NCBI GenBank assembly: GCA_943372195.1
Contig: CALRXS010000019.1
Location: 1 to 56,290, forward strand
DNA from: JAEYZM01 sp943372195
GTDB taxonomy: Bacteria > Bacteroidota > Bacteroidia > Sphingobacteriales > Sphingobacteriaceae
DNA length: 56,290 nucleotides
Direction of reading: 5' to 3'
Shown here: positions 16,109-24,661 of the stretch, in pieces
Numbering within the stretch: position 1 is the stretch's first letter
How the letters are laid out: the number at the start of each line of letters is the position of its first letter
Position numbers and translations under genes: made by a program
The notes under the pieces: model-generated
Databases searched by the model: none
Told to the model about the DNA's origin: nothing
What the model saw: only the letters and a program-made list of their open reading frames with translations

Positions 16109-18510
16109 ATTCTTAAATCTAAACTAATTATATAATTTCTACCTGCAGCAGCAATACCTGATGAATAATATCTATAACGTTGATCGCTTATGTTTTCTAT
16201 ACCAAAAGAAAGGTTTAATTTATCATGCACTTTATACATCGATTTAAAATTGATGGTGTACCATGAAGGTGACCAAGGATTTCCATTTCCATCAATTGCA
16301 TACAACTCAGGTTTAGTTTTCTCTTCTTCAGGTAAATTATCAAATTTTACGCTAGCACTATATAGCGTATTAACTTCTAACATCCATCTATTATAAGTAT
16401 AATTAATTCTTGCATTACCAAAAGTTGGTGGGGCATGTCTACTAGCACTTACTGTTCCGTTGTCTAATTCTTCTTCACCCTTTTGATAATTGATTTCAGT
16501 ACTAAATGTAATTCTTTTAATAGGCTTCCACTCTAATCCGAATTGCACACCATACACTCTTGTGTTCGCTGCGTTTTGTATAGCTTCAACTTTACTTAAG
16601 TTGCCATCATACAATATACTATCGGCACCATTAAAAGTATATTCTCTTCTGACCATTGAATTATCTAGTAGTGTATAATAAATAGCAGCATCGAGTTTTA
16701 ATTGTTCGAATAGAATTTTAACCATACCAATTTCAGCATTATAAGCATATTCTGCTTTTAAATCTCTATTAGGCACAGTAACAGTACCAGGAGCTGAGTC
16801 AAACACTTTTCCCATATCATCAATATTCGGCGCTCTAAATCCGCTCGACAAGTTTACATGTATAGCTGTTCTTTCATCTCGTGTATATTTCAATCCGACA
16901 CTACCCGTAGTCGATGCATTATTTATATTCGCAGTAGTAAAAGGGAAGGCATAAAAACTAGTATCAAATATAGCATTGATTGCAAATTGATTATATCGCA
17001 ATGAACTCTGAAGATGTAGCTTTTTGTTAATGTCTTGGTGATAGCTTACATAAGCAGCATAAGATGACCAATTAGAATTAGGGTATCTGCTTGCACCATC
17101 CGAAGTAATATTAGTTCTTATGTTTTCATCAATACCTATTGAGTTTACATCATTGTAAACAAACTCTAATCCGTAGAAAAATCTTGTTCGTCTACTTAAT
17201 GCTTTTTTGAAATCTGCATTAATTGAATATGCATCAACCTTTTCAATTCTAGTAAATCTTTCATCTTTGTTGATATCTCTATTTATTCTACTTTCCTCGA
17301 AATATTGTTGAGCGATTCGAACGTTAAATTCATCAAATAATTTATTTTTTCTTTGATAATTTATATTCAAATTATTCATTAACCATTTCTGCGGACCGTA
17401 GTTCCATTCAGCATATCTTGCGTTTCCATTTTTATATCTGATATGTCTGTCGTATCGTGAATATTCGGATGTTTGAGAATAATGAAATCCGTATTCCAAA
17501 TCAAGATGTTCATTAGGTTTAAATCTAATTTTCTGCATCACATTGTATTGTTTATATGCAGTAGGTATTTGTTCTTTTTGATCAGGGTTGTTTACTTGAA
17601 CATCTAATGTGTCTTGTCGTTCTACATAAAATTTTCTCAAGTATTCATCGGGTCCATTGCTACCCATAATTAAATTGCCATAATCATTATGACTTATGCT
17701 TGTAACAAATGCCCAACGTTTAAATCCTAAGCTAAAATCAGCATGAACAGTTTTTTCATTATTGGCAGATGAATATCTAGTAAATGCTCTTGATTTAAAT
17801 AATGTTTTATCGTTAAAGCTTAACTGTGCACTAAGAGTTTGAAAGTTCATTACTCCACCAATCGCATCACTACCATAAATGGAAGAACCTGGACCGAACA
17901 TAACTTCTGTTCTCTCAATAGCAAATGGATCTAATGAAATTACGTTTTGTAAATTTCCACTTCGAAAAATTGCAGTATTCATACGAACACCATCTACAAC
18001 ATATAATAATCTGTTTGTTGAGAAGCCTCTAATCATTGGACTTCCGCCACCTTGTTGTGATTTTTGAATGAATACTTTGCCAGAAACACCAAGTAGATCT
18101 GCAGCAGTCTGTGGATTTTGTAATGCAATTTCTTTGGTACTAATACTCTTTACTTTTTGTACTACATCTTTTTGTTCTTGTGTCCATTTACTCACTGAAA
18201 CAACCACCTCATCCATCGAAATTAATGATGGTGTTAAGTATATTTCAAACTTATTTTTTTCAATATCTGAATAGCTTGCAATAAATTTTTGATAGCCAAT
18301 AGTTCTTATTTCTATTTTTAATGAACTCTTGAAATTTGAAATATCTGTTTGGCCTTTAGCATTGGTGATGCTGTGGGCTTCAGGTATTTTACTGATTATA
18401 TAAACCATTTCTATTGGCTTATTGGTTTCTTTGTCTCTTATAGTTATTGTTTGTGCAATTGTATTTAAGCTACAAAACAATACTATAGATACAATTGAAA
18501 TTTTTTTCAT
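16105..18510 (-). CDS. TonB-dependent outer-membrane receptor
   Basis: An 801-residue TonB-dependent receptor. A signal peptide covers about residues 1-19 (IVSIVLFCSLNTIAQT). A carboxypeptidase-regulatory-like beta-sandwich follows (about 20-100; ITIRDKETNKPIEMVYII), then the plug (about 105-225; LLGVSGKVFIQKSQ, GGGSPMIRGFSTNRLLYVVDGVR, VMFGPGSSIYGSDAIGGV) and a 22-strand-type barrel ending with YIISLDLRI. Plug signatures are those of siderophore, haem or metal importers rather than SusC-type glycan receptors: there is no SusD partner. The substrate is unknown. The gene upstream encodes a small membrane-anchored protein, probably co-transcribed. Confidence 0.9.
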   Translation of the reverse strand: MKKISIVSIVLFCSLNTIAQTITIRDKETNKPIEMVYIISKIPEAHSITNAKGQTDISNFKSSLKIEIRTIGYQKFIASYSDIEKNKFEIYLTPSLISMDEVVVSVSKWTQEQKDVVQKVKSISTKEIALQNPQTAADLLGVSGKVFIQKSQQGGGSPMIRGFSTNRLLYVVDGVRMNTAIFRSGNLQNVISLDPFAIERTEVMFGPGSSIYGSDAIGGVMNFQTLSAQLSFNDKTLFKSRAFTRYSSANNEKTVHADFSLGFKRWAFVTSISHNDYGNLIMGSNGPDEYLRKFYVERQDTLDVQVNNPDQKEQIPTAYKQYNVMQKIRFKPNEHLDLEYGFHYSQTSEYSRYDRHIRYKNGNARYAEWNYGPQKWLMNNLNINYQRKNKLFDEFNVRIAQQYFEESRINRDINKDERFTRIEKVDAYSINADFKKALSRRTRFFYGLEFVYNDVNSIGIDENIRTNITSDGASRYPNSNWSSYAAYVSYHQDINKKLHLQSSLRYNQFAINAIFDTSFYAFPFTTANINNASTTGSVGLKYTRDERTAIHVNLSSGFRAPNIDDMGKVFDSAPGTVTVPNRDLKAEYAYNAEIGMVKILFEQLKLDAAIYYTLLDNSMVRREYTFNGADSILYDGNLSKVEAIQNAANTRVYGVQFGLEWKPIKRITFSTEINYQKGEEELDNGTVSASRHAPPTFGNARINYTYNRWMLEVNTLYSASVKFDNLPEEEKTKPELYAIDGNGNPWSPSWYTINFKSMYKVHDKLNLSFGIENISDQRYRYYSSGIAAAGRNYIISLDLRI

Positions 18511-18547
18511 ATCTATAATTTATTTAAAATTTGATTTTAATAATAAT

Positions 18548-19078
18548 TTATAAATGTGATTCTGGAGGGGGAGAGGAAATTTCTAGTGTTATTGAATTTG
18601 AATTAACAACATATACATTGTTGTAATCAGATACTTCTTGAGATGATTTCTGATTCACAAATACAGTTTGATTAATATATGTTTTCTTAATCAGCTGTTT
18701 GATGATATCTTTTGTAGGAATGTCATTTTTATTTTCACCAATAGTTTTTGCTATTAAAATGTTTAATGATTTCTCTAATTGTGTTTCTTCATTGTCTAAC
18801 CAACACCAATATACAATAGAATCTGATTTTATTTCTTTATGTACAATATCATACATTTCTGATTTGTATTCAAATTCTTTTGAGTGTTCCCATTTTAGTT
18901 TTGTGATTTCATCTTTATTGAAGCTCAATCTTACTAATAGGTTTTTATCGATGTGTTCGGTAATTGTCTTTTTAACAGACTTCTTCACTTTTTTTAATTG
19001 CACATCATATGCCCTCAATCCGATTATAAATGGAGCAATTAATGATATGAATAGTATAAATGTGGTTAGCTTTTTCAA
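18548..19078 (-). CDS. Hypothetical protein upstream of TonB-dependent receptor
   Basis: A 176-residue protein that I do not recognise as a named family. It has a hydrophobic N-terminal segment (about 4-22; LTTFILFISLIAPFIIGL) that could be a signal peptide or anchor, a basic helix (LKKVKKSVKKTITEHI), a central part with FNKDEITKLKWEHSKEFEYK and YWCWLDNEETQLEKSLNIL, and a proline-rich acidic end, SSPPPESHL. It begins a probable two-gene unit with the TonB-dependent receptor 37 bases downstream, so a role in uptake or in the same stress response is possible. Length and composition match its neighbours. Confidence 0.6.
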   Translation of the reverse strand: MKKLTTFILFISLIAPFIIGLRAYDVQLKKVKKSVKKTITEHIDKNLLVRLSFNKDEITKLKWEHSKEFEYKSEMYDIVHKEIKSDSIVYWCWLDNEETQLEKSLNILIAKTIGENKNDIPTKDIIKQLIKKTYINQTVFVNQKSSQEVSDYNNVYVVNSNSITLEISSPPPESHL

Positions 19079-19084
19079 AATACA

Positions 19085-19113
19085 ATTAGCTAAATTTATG
19101 AAATTTAGCTAAT
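19085..19113. repeat. 13-bp perfect inverted repeat
   Basis: ATTAGCTAAATTT (19085-19097) and its exact reverse complement (19101-19113) are separated by three bases. It lies between the reductase-like gene and the hypothetical gene on the minus strand. The word TTAGCTAA resembles the octamers of array E. Only a weak T run follows, so it is a poor terminator. Confidence 0.6.
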
Positions 19114-19122
19114 TAATATAAT

Positions 19123-19653
19123 TTATTTCTCGAAAATATAATGAAGCTGAACTAATCCCGATTTATAAGCTCTCGAATCAACAAGCTTCAAACTGCTTTC
19201 TATATTGATTTCATTGAATAATTTTGTGCCAGAGCCTAGGAGACAAGGTATAATCGAAATATACAATTCATCAAAGAGTTGCTCTTTAAGTAATAGATTC
19301 ACTATTTCAGCTCCACCATCACAAAATATATTCATACCTGGTTTGGTTTTTAAATTTTCTACTAATTCTTTTATTGAACCATTGTAAAAATGAATATTGC
19401 CAATCGAATCTTTTTTTGTTCTTGTGATGATGTATGATTCTTTATCGGCATGTGGGAAATCATATCCTATTGATAGTACTTTATCATATGTTTTTCTGCC
19501 TACAATAACTGTGTCTACAGAATTAATAAATTCTCCATAGCCATAGTCTTCTCCTTCAACAGCAACTGTATTTAAGAAATCTATATTATCGTTTTTTGCA
19601 GCGATATAACCGTCTAGGCTACATGCTATGTAGAGGATTAATTTTCTATTCAT
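19123..19653 (-). CDS. RibD C-terminal / DHFR-like reductase
   Basis: A 176-residue NADPH-dependent reductase of the RibD_C/dihydrofolate reductase-like group. Landmarks are KLILYIACSLDGYIAAKND at the N-terminus, VDTVIVGRKTYDKVLS near residue 50, and IFCDGGAEIVNLLLKEQLFDELYISIIPCLLGSGTKLF, where the GG and the terminal glycine-rich strand bind the cofactor. Members of this single-domain group are often annotated dihydrofolate reductase, but the physiological substrate is usually unknown. I chose the ATG at 19653, since the upstream extension begins with GTG and breaks the family N-terminus. It is a stand-alone gene here. Confidence 0.82.
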   Translation of the reverse strand: MNRKLILYIACSLDGYIAAKNDNIDFLNTVAVEGEDYGYGEFINSVDTVIVGRKTYDKVLSIGYDFPHADKESYIITRTKKDSIGNIHFYNGSIKELVENLKTKPGMNIFCDGGAEIVNLLLKEQLFDELYISIIPCLLGSGTKLFNEINIESSLKLVDSRAYKSGLVQLHYIFEK

Positions 19654-19738
19654 AAATAAAGATGTACACAAATTTATAATTAATAGAGCTCAATCTCTTG
19701 TATAAAATTGATTGTAAATGAATTGTTGCTAGAAAATA

Positions 19739-20269
19739 CTATTCTTGAATCACCCAGATGAGATCTGATGTTTTGTAACCAATACCTTCTGCGATCTTTA
19801 AATAATCTGTTTTGATACTATCAGGAATCGTTTTTTCTCTCGATAAAATCCATAAATATTCAAGACTTTGTCCGGCAATTAATGCATACTTATACTCAGC
19901 ATCTAAAGCCACAACATTATACCCAGCGTAGAAAGGTCCGAAGAATGATACCTTCAATTTAGCCTCATCTGTTAAATCAACAAATTTAGCTTTCCCTTCA
20001 GCTTGTTTACGTTCGTTAGTATTAATATTAAAACCTTGGTTCAGTACTTTAATAGTACCATTATCATTAAGGCTATAAGTAGCCGTAACATTTTTCAAAT
20101 CTCTTTCGAACTTAAAATCCATACGAGCAATTTCATACCAAGTACCTAAGTATTTATTTACTTCAAATGGTTTCACTGCTTTAGCACCTTCTGGAATTGT
20201 TTCGCATGCATTAAATAATACTAATGCTAGAAATGCTAATATTTGGTTTAATAAGCTCTTGTTTTTCAT
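19739..20269 (-). CDS. Lipocalin family lipoprotein (Blc-like)
   Basis: A 176-residue bacterial lipocalin. The N-terminal signal ends in a lipobox-like LFNAC, so it is probably lipid-anchored. The lipocalin barrel begins with the signature NKYLGTWYEIARMDFKFERDL, continues with VTATYSLNDNGTIKVLNQG, and includes YKYALIAGQSLEYLWILSRE, the second conserved block. Blc-type lipocalins bind fatty acids or lysophospholipids in the envelope and are often stress-induced. The gene follows the VIT1-like transporter on the same strand with a 75-base gap, so it may or may not share its mRNA. Confidence 0.88.
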   Translation of the reverse strand: MKNKSLLNQILAFLALVLFNACETIPEGAKAVKPFEVNKYLGTWYEIARMDFKFERDLKNVTATYSLNDNGTIKVLNQGFNINTNERKQAEGKAKFVDLTDEAKLKVSFFGPFYAGYNVVALDAEYKYALIAGQSLEYLWILSREKTIPDSIKTDYLKIAEGIGYKTSDLIWVIQE

Positions 20270-20344
20270 CTATATCGTTTGTAAATGGATGATGCGGTAA
20301 ATTTATAACGATTAATATACGAAGATATACATATTTAAAAGAAA

Positions 20345-21445
20345 CTATCCAATTATACTTACACCTATTAACTTGCCAATCATAAATGTAATCGCTGCCG
20401 CTGAAAGTCCGAACAATACTTGTCTTGCACCCGAATACCAAACATTTTTGCCCGTGAACAAAGTAATAGCTGCACCAATTATAAACAATCCGATCGCACT
20501 AAAAGCTGCACTAATCATAATTGCATCGTTACCACCCATAAAGAAAAAGGGGATGACTGGTATGATAGCACCTATAGCAAATAAAACAAAAGAAGTTATC
20601 GCTGCTTCCATCGCTGAGCCTTTTAGATCTTCTGCATTTATACCTAATTCTTCTTTCACTAATACTTCATGTGCTTTGTCTTTATCTTTCATAATTTCTG
20701 ATGCCATTCTCACAGCTTCCTGTTCAGAAATTCCTTTAGACATGTATATTAATGCAAGTTCTTTTTCTTCACCATCAGGATTGTTTTCGAGTTCTTCTTT
20801 TTCTAATTCCATTTGGTTTTCAAAAAGTTCTTGAGAACTTTTTACCGAAATCCATTCTCCCAATGACATTGATAAAGCACCTGCTAATAATCCGGCTAAG
20901 CCTGTAAGTAAAACTTCTTTTTGTCCGCTCGATGCCCCCGCTATTCCCATCACTAAACTAAAATTAGAAACTAAGCCATCATTACCACCTAAGACCGCTG
21001 CTCTTAATGCATTGCCGCCAATAGATCGATGTCTTTTTTCAAAACGGGTTAAACTGTTGCCTTCAAAATTCGTATCTTTTTCTAAAATATTTTTAAGTAT
21101 AGTGACATGTGCAACATCTGATAGAGAATCTCGAGTATTCGTTATTTTTCTAGCTTTTATTACGGATGTTGCTAATTTTTTTTCAGTATCAAGTAAGATA
21201 CCTAGTATAAAATCATTCCCAATTATTTTACCTAATCTTACTATTGTTTTTGCTCTCCACGATGGCTTTGGCATCTGACTTAAATCCATTCCGTTTTTAG
21301 AAAGAAATGCCTTCGCATGGCTAGCTTCAATATCACTCATCTCTTTGAATATTTTCGCACTTAATTCATTCTCTTCTTTTGTAGCTAGATAAGCGTAAAG
21401 AAAACTGGCATCAACTTCTGTTTGAATATTCTGGAGACTTATCAT
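20345..21445 (-). CDS. Ferritin-like / VIT1-CCC1 fusion transporter
   Basis: A 366-residue fusion. Residues 1-130 resemble a rubrerythrin/ferritin-like helical domain (TEVDASFLYAYLATKEENEL and MSDIEASHAKAFL supply carboxylate and histidine ligands). Residues about 135-366 are a VIT1/CCC1 domain: GGNALRAAVLGGNDGLVSNFSLVMGIAGAS, GALSMSLGEWISVKSSQELF, a cytosolic loop with acidic helices, and three C-terminal membrane segments. VIT1/CCC1 proteins export Fe(II) or Mn(II) from the cytosol; the ferritin-like domain probably senses or delivers the metal. A role in iron detoxification fits the nearby katG, but linkage is only positional. Confidence 0.85.
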   Translation of the reverse strand: MISLQNIQTEVDASFLYAYLATKEENELSAKIFKEMSDIEASHAKAFLSKNGMDLSQMPKPSWRAKTIVRLGKIIGNDFILGILLDTEKKLATSVIKARKITNTRDSLSDVAHVTILKNILEKDTNFEGNSLTRFEKRHRSIGGNALRAAVLGGNDGLVSNFSLVMGIAGASSGQKEVLLTGLAGLLAGALSMSLGEWISVKSSQELFENQMELEKEELENNPDGEEKELALIYMSKGISEQEAVRMASEIMKDKDKAHEVLVKEELGINAEDLKGSAMEAAITSFVLFAIGAIIPVIPFFFMGGNDAIMISAAFSAIGLFIIGAAITLFTGKNVWYSGARQVLFGLSAAAITFMIGKLIGVSIIG

Positions 21446-21451
21446 ATAGCT

Positions 21452-22816
21452 TTATATAAATGGAAGTAATTTTTTAATAAGGTTGAATTTTGATTGGGTA
21501 TACGGACTGTATTTAATGCTGCTTTCGAACCAGTTGTATTTTTCTAGCACACCTTTATAATGTGAGAATGCTCTAAAGCCTGCTTCAGAGTGGTATGAAC
21601 CTATACCGCTATCTCCAACACCACCAAAAGGTAAATTAGAATTACTGATATGCATAACACTATCGTTTACACAGCCACCTCCAAATGATATTTCTTCTAA
21701 TATTTTATTTTTCTGAGATTCATTCGTTGTATATACATACAATGATAATGGTTTCGCTTTCGATTTGATTTTTGTTATTGCATCATCTAGATCTTCGTAT
21801 ACTATGACAGGTAAAATCGGACCGAAAATTTCATCTTTCATAACTTCATCATCGAAACTTACATTTTCTAAAATGGTAGGTTCTATGACTCTGTTTTGTT
21901 CATCTACTTTACCACCGTAATATATTTTATCTTGATCTATTAATTTATTTAATCTGCTCAGATGACTCTCGTTAATAATTTGAACATAGTTATCATTTTC
22001 AATTTTATAATCTGCTTTTTTTATTTCTTCAACTAATGCATTTAAGTATTCATCTTTTATTGATTTGTGAATCATTAAATAATCAGGTGCGATACATGTT
22101 TGTCCGGCGTTTAGAAACTTAGACCAAACTAATCTCTTTGCAGATAATTTTATGTTGGCTGATTCGGTGATGATAGCCGGACTTTTACCGCCAAGTTCGA
22201 GAGTAACTGGAGTAAGGTGTTTTGCTGCAGCTGCATATATAATTTTACCAACGTTGACACTGCCTGTGAAAAATATTTTATCGAATTTATGTTTTAATAA
22301 TTCGGATGTTACTTCTCTGTCACCCTCTACTACATGAAGAAATCCGGTATCAAAATTTTCGTTGATGATTTTTGCAAGGGCAGCACTTGTATTACTACTC
22401 AATTCGCTAGGTTTTAATATTACAGTATTACCCGCTGCTATAGCAGCAATTACAGGTGCTAGAGAAATTTGATAGGGGTAATTCCATGCACTTATTATAA
22501 GGCTAACACCTAGAGGTTCTGGTATAATATAACTTTTGCCAGGTTGATTTAGAATGCTTGTACTCACTCTTTTTTTTGCTGACCAATACTTTAAATTTTT
22601 GATAGCATCTTTTATTTCTAAGAATAATAAAGCTAATTCTGTATTGAAATTTTCGAACGGAGATTTTTTGAAATCCTTATAAATTGCTTCGTCGAGTAAG
22701 GTTATATTTTCTTTTAGTATAGTATCTAATTTTTTTAGTTGATTAATTCTAAAGTCTGTGTTTTTCGTAGAACCACTCTCAAAATATTTGTATTGCTTCT
22801 GTATAATCTCTACCAT
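21452..22816 (-). CDS. Aldehyde dehydrogenase (class 3-like)
   Basis: A 454-residue NAD(P)-dependent aldehyde dehydrogenase, short for the superfamily and closest to the class 3 / fatty-aldehyde group (AlkH, FALDH, coniferyl aldehyde types). The nucleotide-binding turn is FTGSVNVGKIIYAAAAK, the general base lies in VTLELGGKSPAII (about 207-219), and the catalytic cysteine in NAGQTCIAPDYLM (about 241-253). SAWNYPYQISLAPVIAAIAAGNTVILKPSE and EIFGPILPVIVYEDLDDAI are typical. It ends with a moderately hydrophobic tail. It lies six bases downstream of no gene but six bases before the VIT1-like start, so these two genes are probably co-transcribed. Confidence 0.92.
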   Translation of the reverse strand: MVEIIQKQYKYFESGSTKNTDFRINQLKKLDTILKENITLLDEAIYKDFKKSPFENFNTELALLFLEIKDAIKNLKYWSAKKRVSTSILNQPGKSYIIPEPLGVSLIISAWNYPYQISLAPVIAAIAAGNTVILKPSELSSNTSAALAKIINENFDTGFLHVVEGDREVTSELLKHKFDKIFFTGSVNVGKIIYAAAAKHLTPVTLELGGKSPAIITESANIKLSAKRLVWSKFLNAGQTCIAPDYLMIHKSIKDEYLNALVEEIKKADYKIENDNYVQIINESHLSRLNKLIDQDKIYYGGKVDEQNRVIEPTILENVSFDDEVMKDEIFGPILPVIVYEDLDDAITKIKSKAKPLSLYVYTTNESQKNKILEEISFGGGCVNDSVMHISNSNLPFGGVGDSGIGSYHSEAGFRAFSHYKGVLEKYNWFESSIKYSPYTQSKFNLIKKLLPFI

Positions 22817-22854
22817 TCTTAAATATTTATTTATGTTTTTAAATTTTAACGTAT

Positions 22855-24027
22855 CTAGTTTTGATTTGTTTCTTTAATGCTGAAAACAAGTAATGCAATT
22901 AATAATGTACTAATTGAAGTAATTATAAATGCCATACTCGATCCGAAGTTATACCATATTATACCTGTTATAGTGCTAGCTAACATGGTCGCTATACTTT
23001 GAAAACTGGTATATAATCCAATTGCTGTTGCTGTTTCATTCTTTGAAACTATATTGCTAATCCATGCTTTTGAAATACCTTCTGTTGCAGCAGCGTAAAT
23101 GCCATATAATAAAAACACTCCTATGAAGTGTACAGTCAGAGTTGAAATGCTTATAAAATAATAGCTTAATGAAAACATGATTAATCCGAATACTAATATT
23201 TTTTTCATTCCAATCTTATCAGCAATTATGCCTAATGGGAACGCGAATAATGCATATATCAAATTATAAAATATATATACACCAATTAAGTATGTATCAG
23301 ATATCCCTGCTTCTTTAGCCTTTAATAATAAAAATACATCAGAACTATTCACCAAGGTAAACATTAATAATGCGATTATGAGTTTTTTGTAAGTAGCATG
23401 ACTGTTTTTCCAATAGCTCAAAAATGAAAAGAAATTATAATTGTATTTTTTACTTTCTACAGTGTTGTTCTTTTCTTTTAGAATCAATGTGCTTATTACT
23501 GCTAATAGTCCGGGTATGAAAGCTATATAGAATAAATAAATGTATTGATTGGGGTAATAGTAGAGATAGGTAAGTGCGATGAGCGGACCTATAACCGCGC
23601 CGAGAGTGTCCATTGATCTATGAAAGCCGAAAACTTTTGCCTTGTTGTTGACATCCGAAGAATCAGAAAGCATAGCATCTCTAGCAGCAGATCTTATACC
23701 CTTACCTAATCTATCTATACTTCTTGTGAAGAATATCCATAGGGGCAATACCGAAACAGCCATCATAGGTTTAGTGATTGCACTTAATGTATATCCGATT
23801 TGAACGAAGGGTAATCTCTTTTTCGATTGATCTGATAGTTTCCCAAAGTAGCCTTTACTTAAGCCTGCTAATGCTTCTGCGAAACCTTCTAATACACCAA
23901 TTAAGACAACGCTGAAACCAATTGATTTTAGATACAAAGGCATAACGGGGTAAAGCATTTCAGAAGCAGTGTCGGTAAATAAACTTACTAATGAAAGTAT
24001 GAAGATACTTCGGGTAATGTATTTCAT
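22855..24027 (-). CDS. MFS transporter
   Basis: A 390-residue major facilitator with 12 predicted membrane segments. N-terminal features are SLFTDTASEMLYPVMPLYLKSIG and the loop 2-3 signature GLSKGYFGKLSDQSKKRLPFVQIGY; RSIDRLGKGIRSAARDAML after segment 4 is typical of a bacterial subgroup annotated as resistance-type or uncharacterised MFS transporters. The second half repeats the loop motif as FPLGIIADKIGMKKILV. The substrate is unknown. Its ATG overlaps the stop of the upstream lipoprotein gene by four bases, so the two are probably translated together. Confidence 0.85.
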   Translation of the reverse strand: MKYITRSIFILSLVSLFTDTASEMLYPVMPLYLKSIGFSVVLIGVLEGFAEALAGLSKGYFGKLSDQSKKRLPFVQIGYTLSAITKPMMAVSVLPLWIFFTRSIDRLGKGIRSAARDAMLSDSSDVNNKAKVFGFHRSMDTLGAVIGPLIALTYLYYYPNQYIYLFYIAFIPGLLAVISTLILKEKNNTVESKKYNYNFFSFLSYWKNSHATYKKLIIALLMFTLVNSSDVFLLLKAKEAGISDTYLIGVYIFYNLIYALFAFPLGIIADKIGMKKILVFGLIMFSLSYYFISISTLTVHFIGVFLLYGIYAAATEGISKAWISNIVSKNETATAIGLYTSFQSIATMLASTITGIIWYNFGSSMAFIITSISTLLIALLVFSIKETNQN

Positions 24028-24485
24028 TTATTCTTTATTAACTTGAATCCTGACATCGGGAAATGTGATAAATTACTTGTGTACCTAAGTTCAACCTCTA
24101 ATGTATCACCATTTAGAGGTGACAACCATAATTCAATTGATTTTTTTTCGAGTGGATCTTTTTTGAAAATTTTATCGATTTCAATGTCTTTGATAATATA
24201 TGCTATTCCTGTAATTGATGGAGGAAGTCCAGCGTTCTTAACAATTTGAGCACTTTCAAAAATCGCATTTCCGATTTTTCCATTTACTTTGTTATTCTGA
24301 TTAATCTGAATTTTCAAATCAGCAGAATCTTTTATGAATTTGTAATTTCCATTTTCATCTTTGATTCTAACTGTTATTTCAGATGGTCGAGATTTCCATT
24401 CGCCTATTAGCTCTTTAGGCACATTCCATTGTTTGCATGAAAACAAAGTCAATGTTATGCAGAACATCATAATTTTTAACTTCAT
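24024..24485 (-). CDS. Putative lipoprotein
   Basis: A 153-residue protein with a short signal peptide ending in a lipobox (MMFCITLTLFSCKQW), so cysteine 17 is the likely lipidation site. The mature part starts with VPKELIGEWKSRPSEITVRI, a lipocalin-like or DUF-type opening, and is beta-rich, ending with ELRYTSNLSHFPMSGFKLIKNK. No named family is recognised. It is divergent from katG and overlaps the MFS gene start; a shared intergenic region (24486-24661) may hold both promoters. Confidence 0.65.
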   Translation of the reverse strand: MKLKIMMFCITLTLFSCKQWNVPKELIGEWKSRPSEITVRIKDENGNYKFIKDSADLKIQINQNNKVNGKIGNAIFESAQIVKNAGLPPSITGIAYIIKDIEIDKIFKKDPLEKKSIELWLSPLNGDTLEVELRYTSNLSHFPMSGFKLIKNK

Positions 24486-24570
24486 ATTGAATAGAATTGA
24501 TGCCTTAAATTTATCATTATTATGGAATACTTTTATTCATTTTTCTGATATAGTTTACACCTATTATATA

Positions 24571-24624
24571 TAGATAATATCTATACTAATTCGATTTGTA
24601 TAAATGAAATATTTCATAACTTGC
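24571..24624 (+). promoter_or_regulatory. Candidate katG promoter with two palindromes
   Basis: TTTG (24595-24598), an 18-base spacer and TAACTTGC (24617-24624) approach the Bacteroidota promoter consensus; the -7 box matches only in part. A perfect palindrome TGAAATATTTCA (24605-24616) fills the spacer, and TAGAT-AAT-ATCTA (24571-24583) lies just upstream. Such placement suits an operator for a peroxide or redox regulator, but neither OxyR nor PerR binding can be shown from sequence alone. Confidence 0.4.
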
Positions 24625-24661
24625 GTATTCAAAATAGAACAAACAAAATATTTATACTAAT

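Noticed and set aside
20373..20834. Open frame of 153 codons on the plus strand
   Set aside because: It is antisense to the VIT1-like gene, whose domain content is clear.
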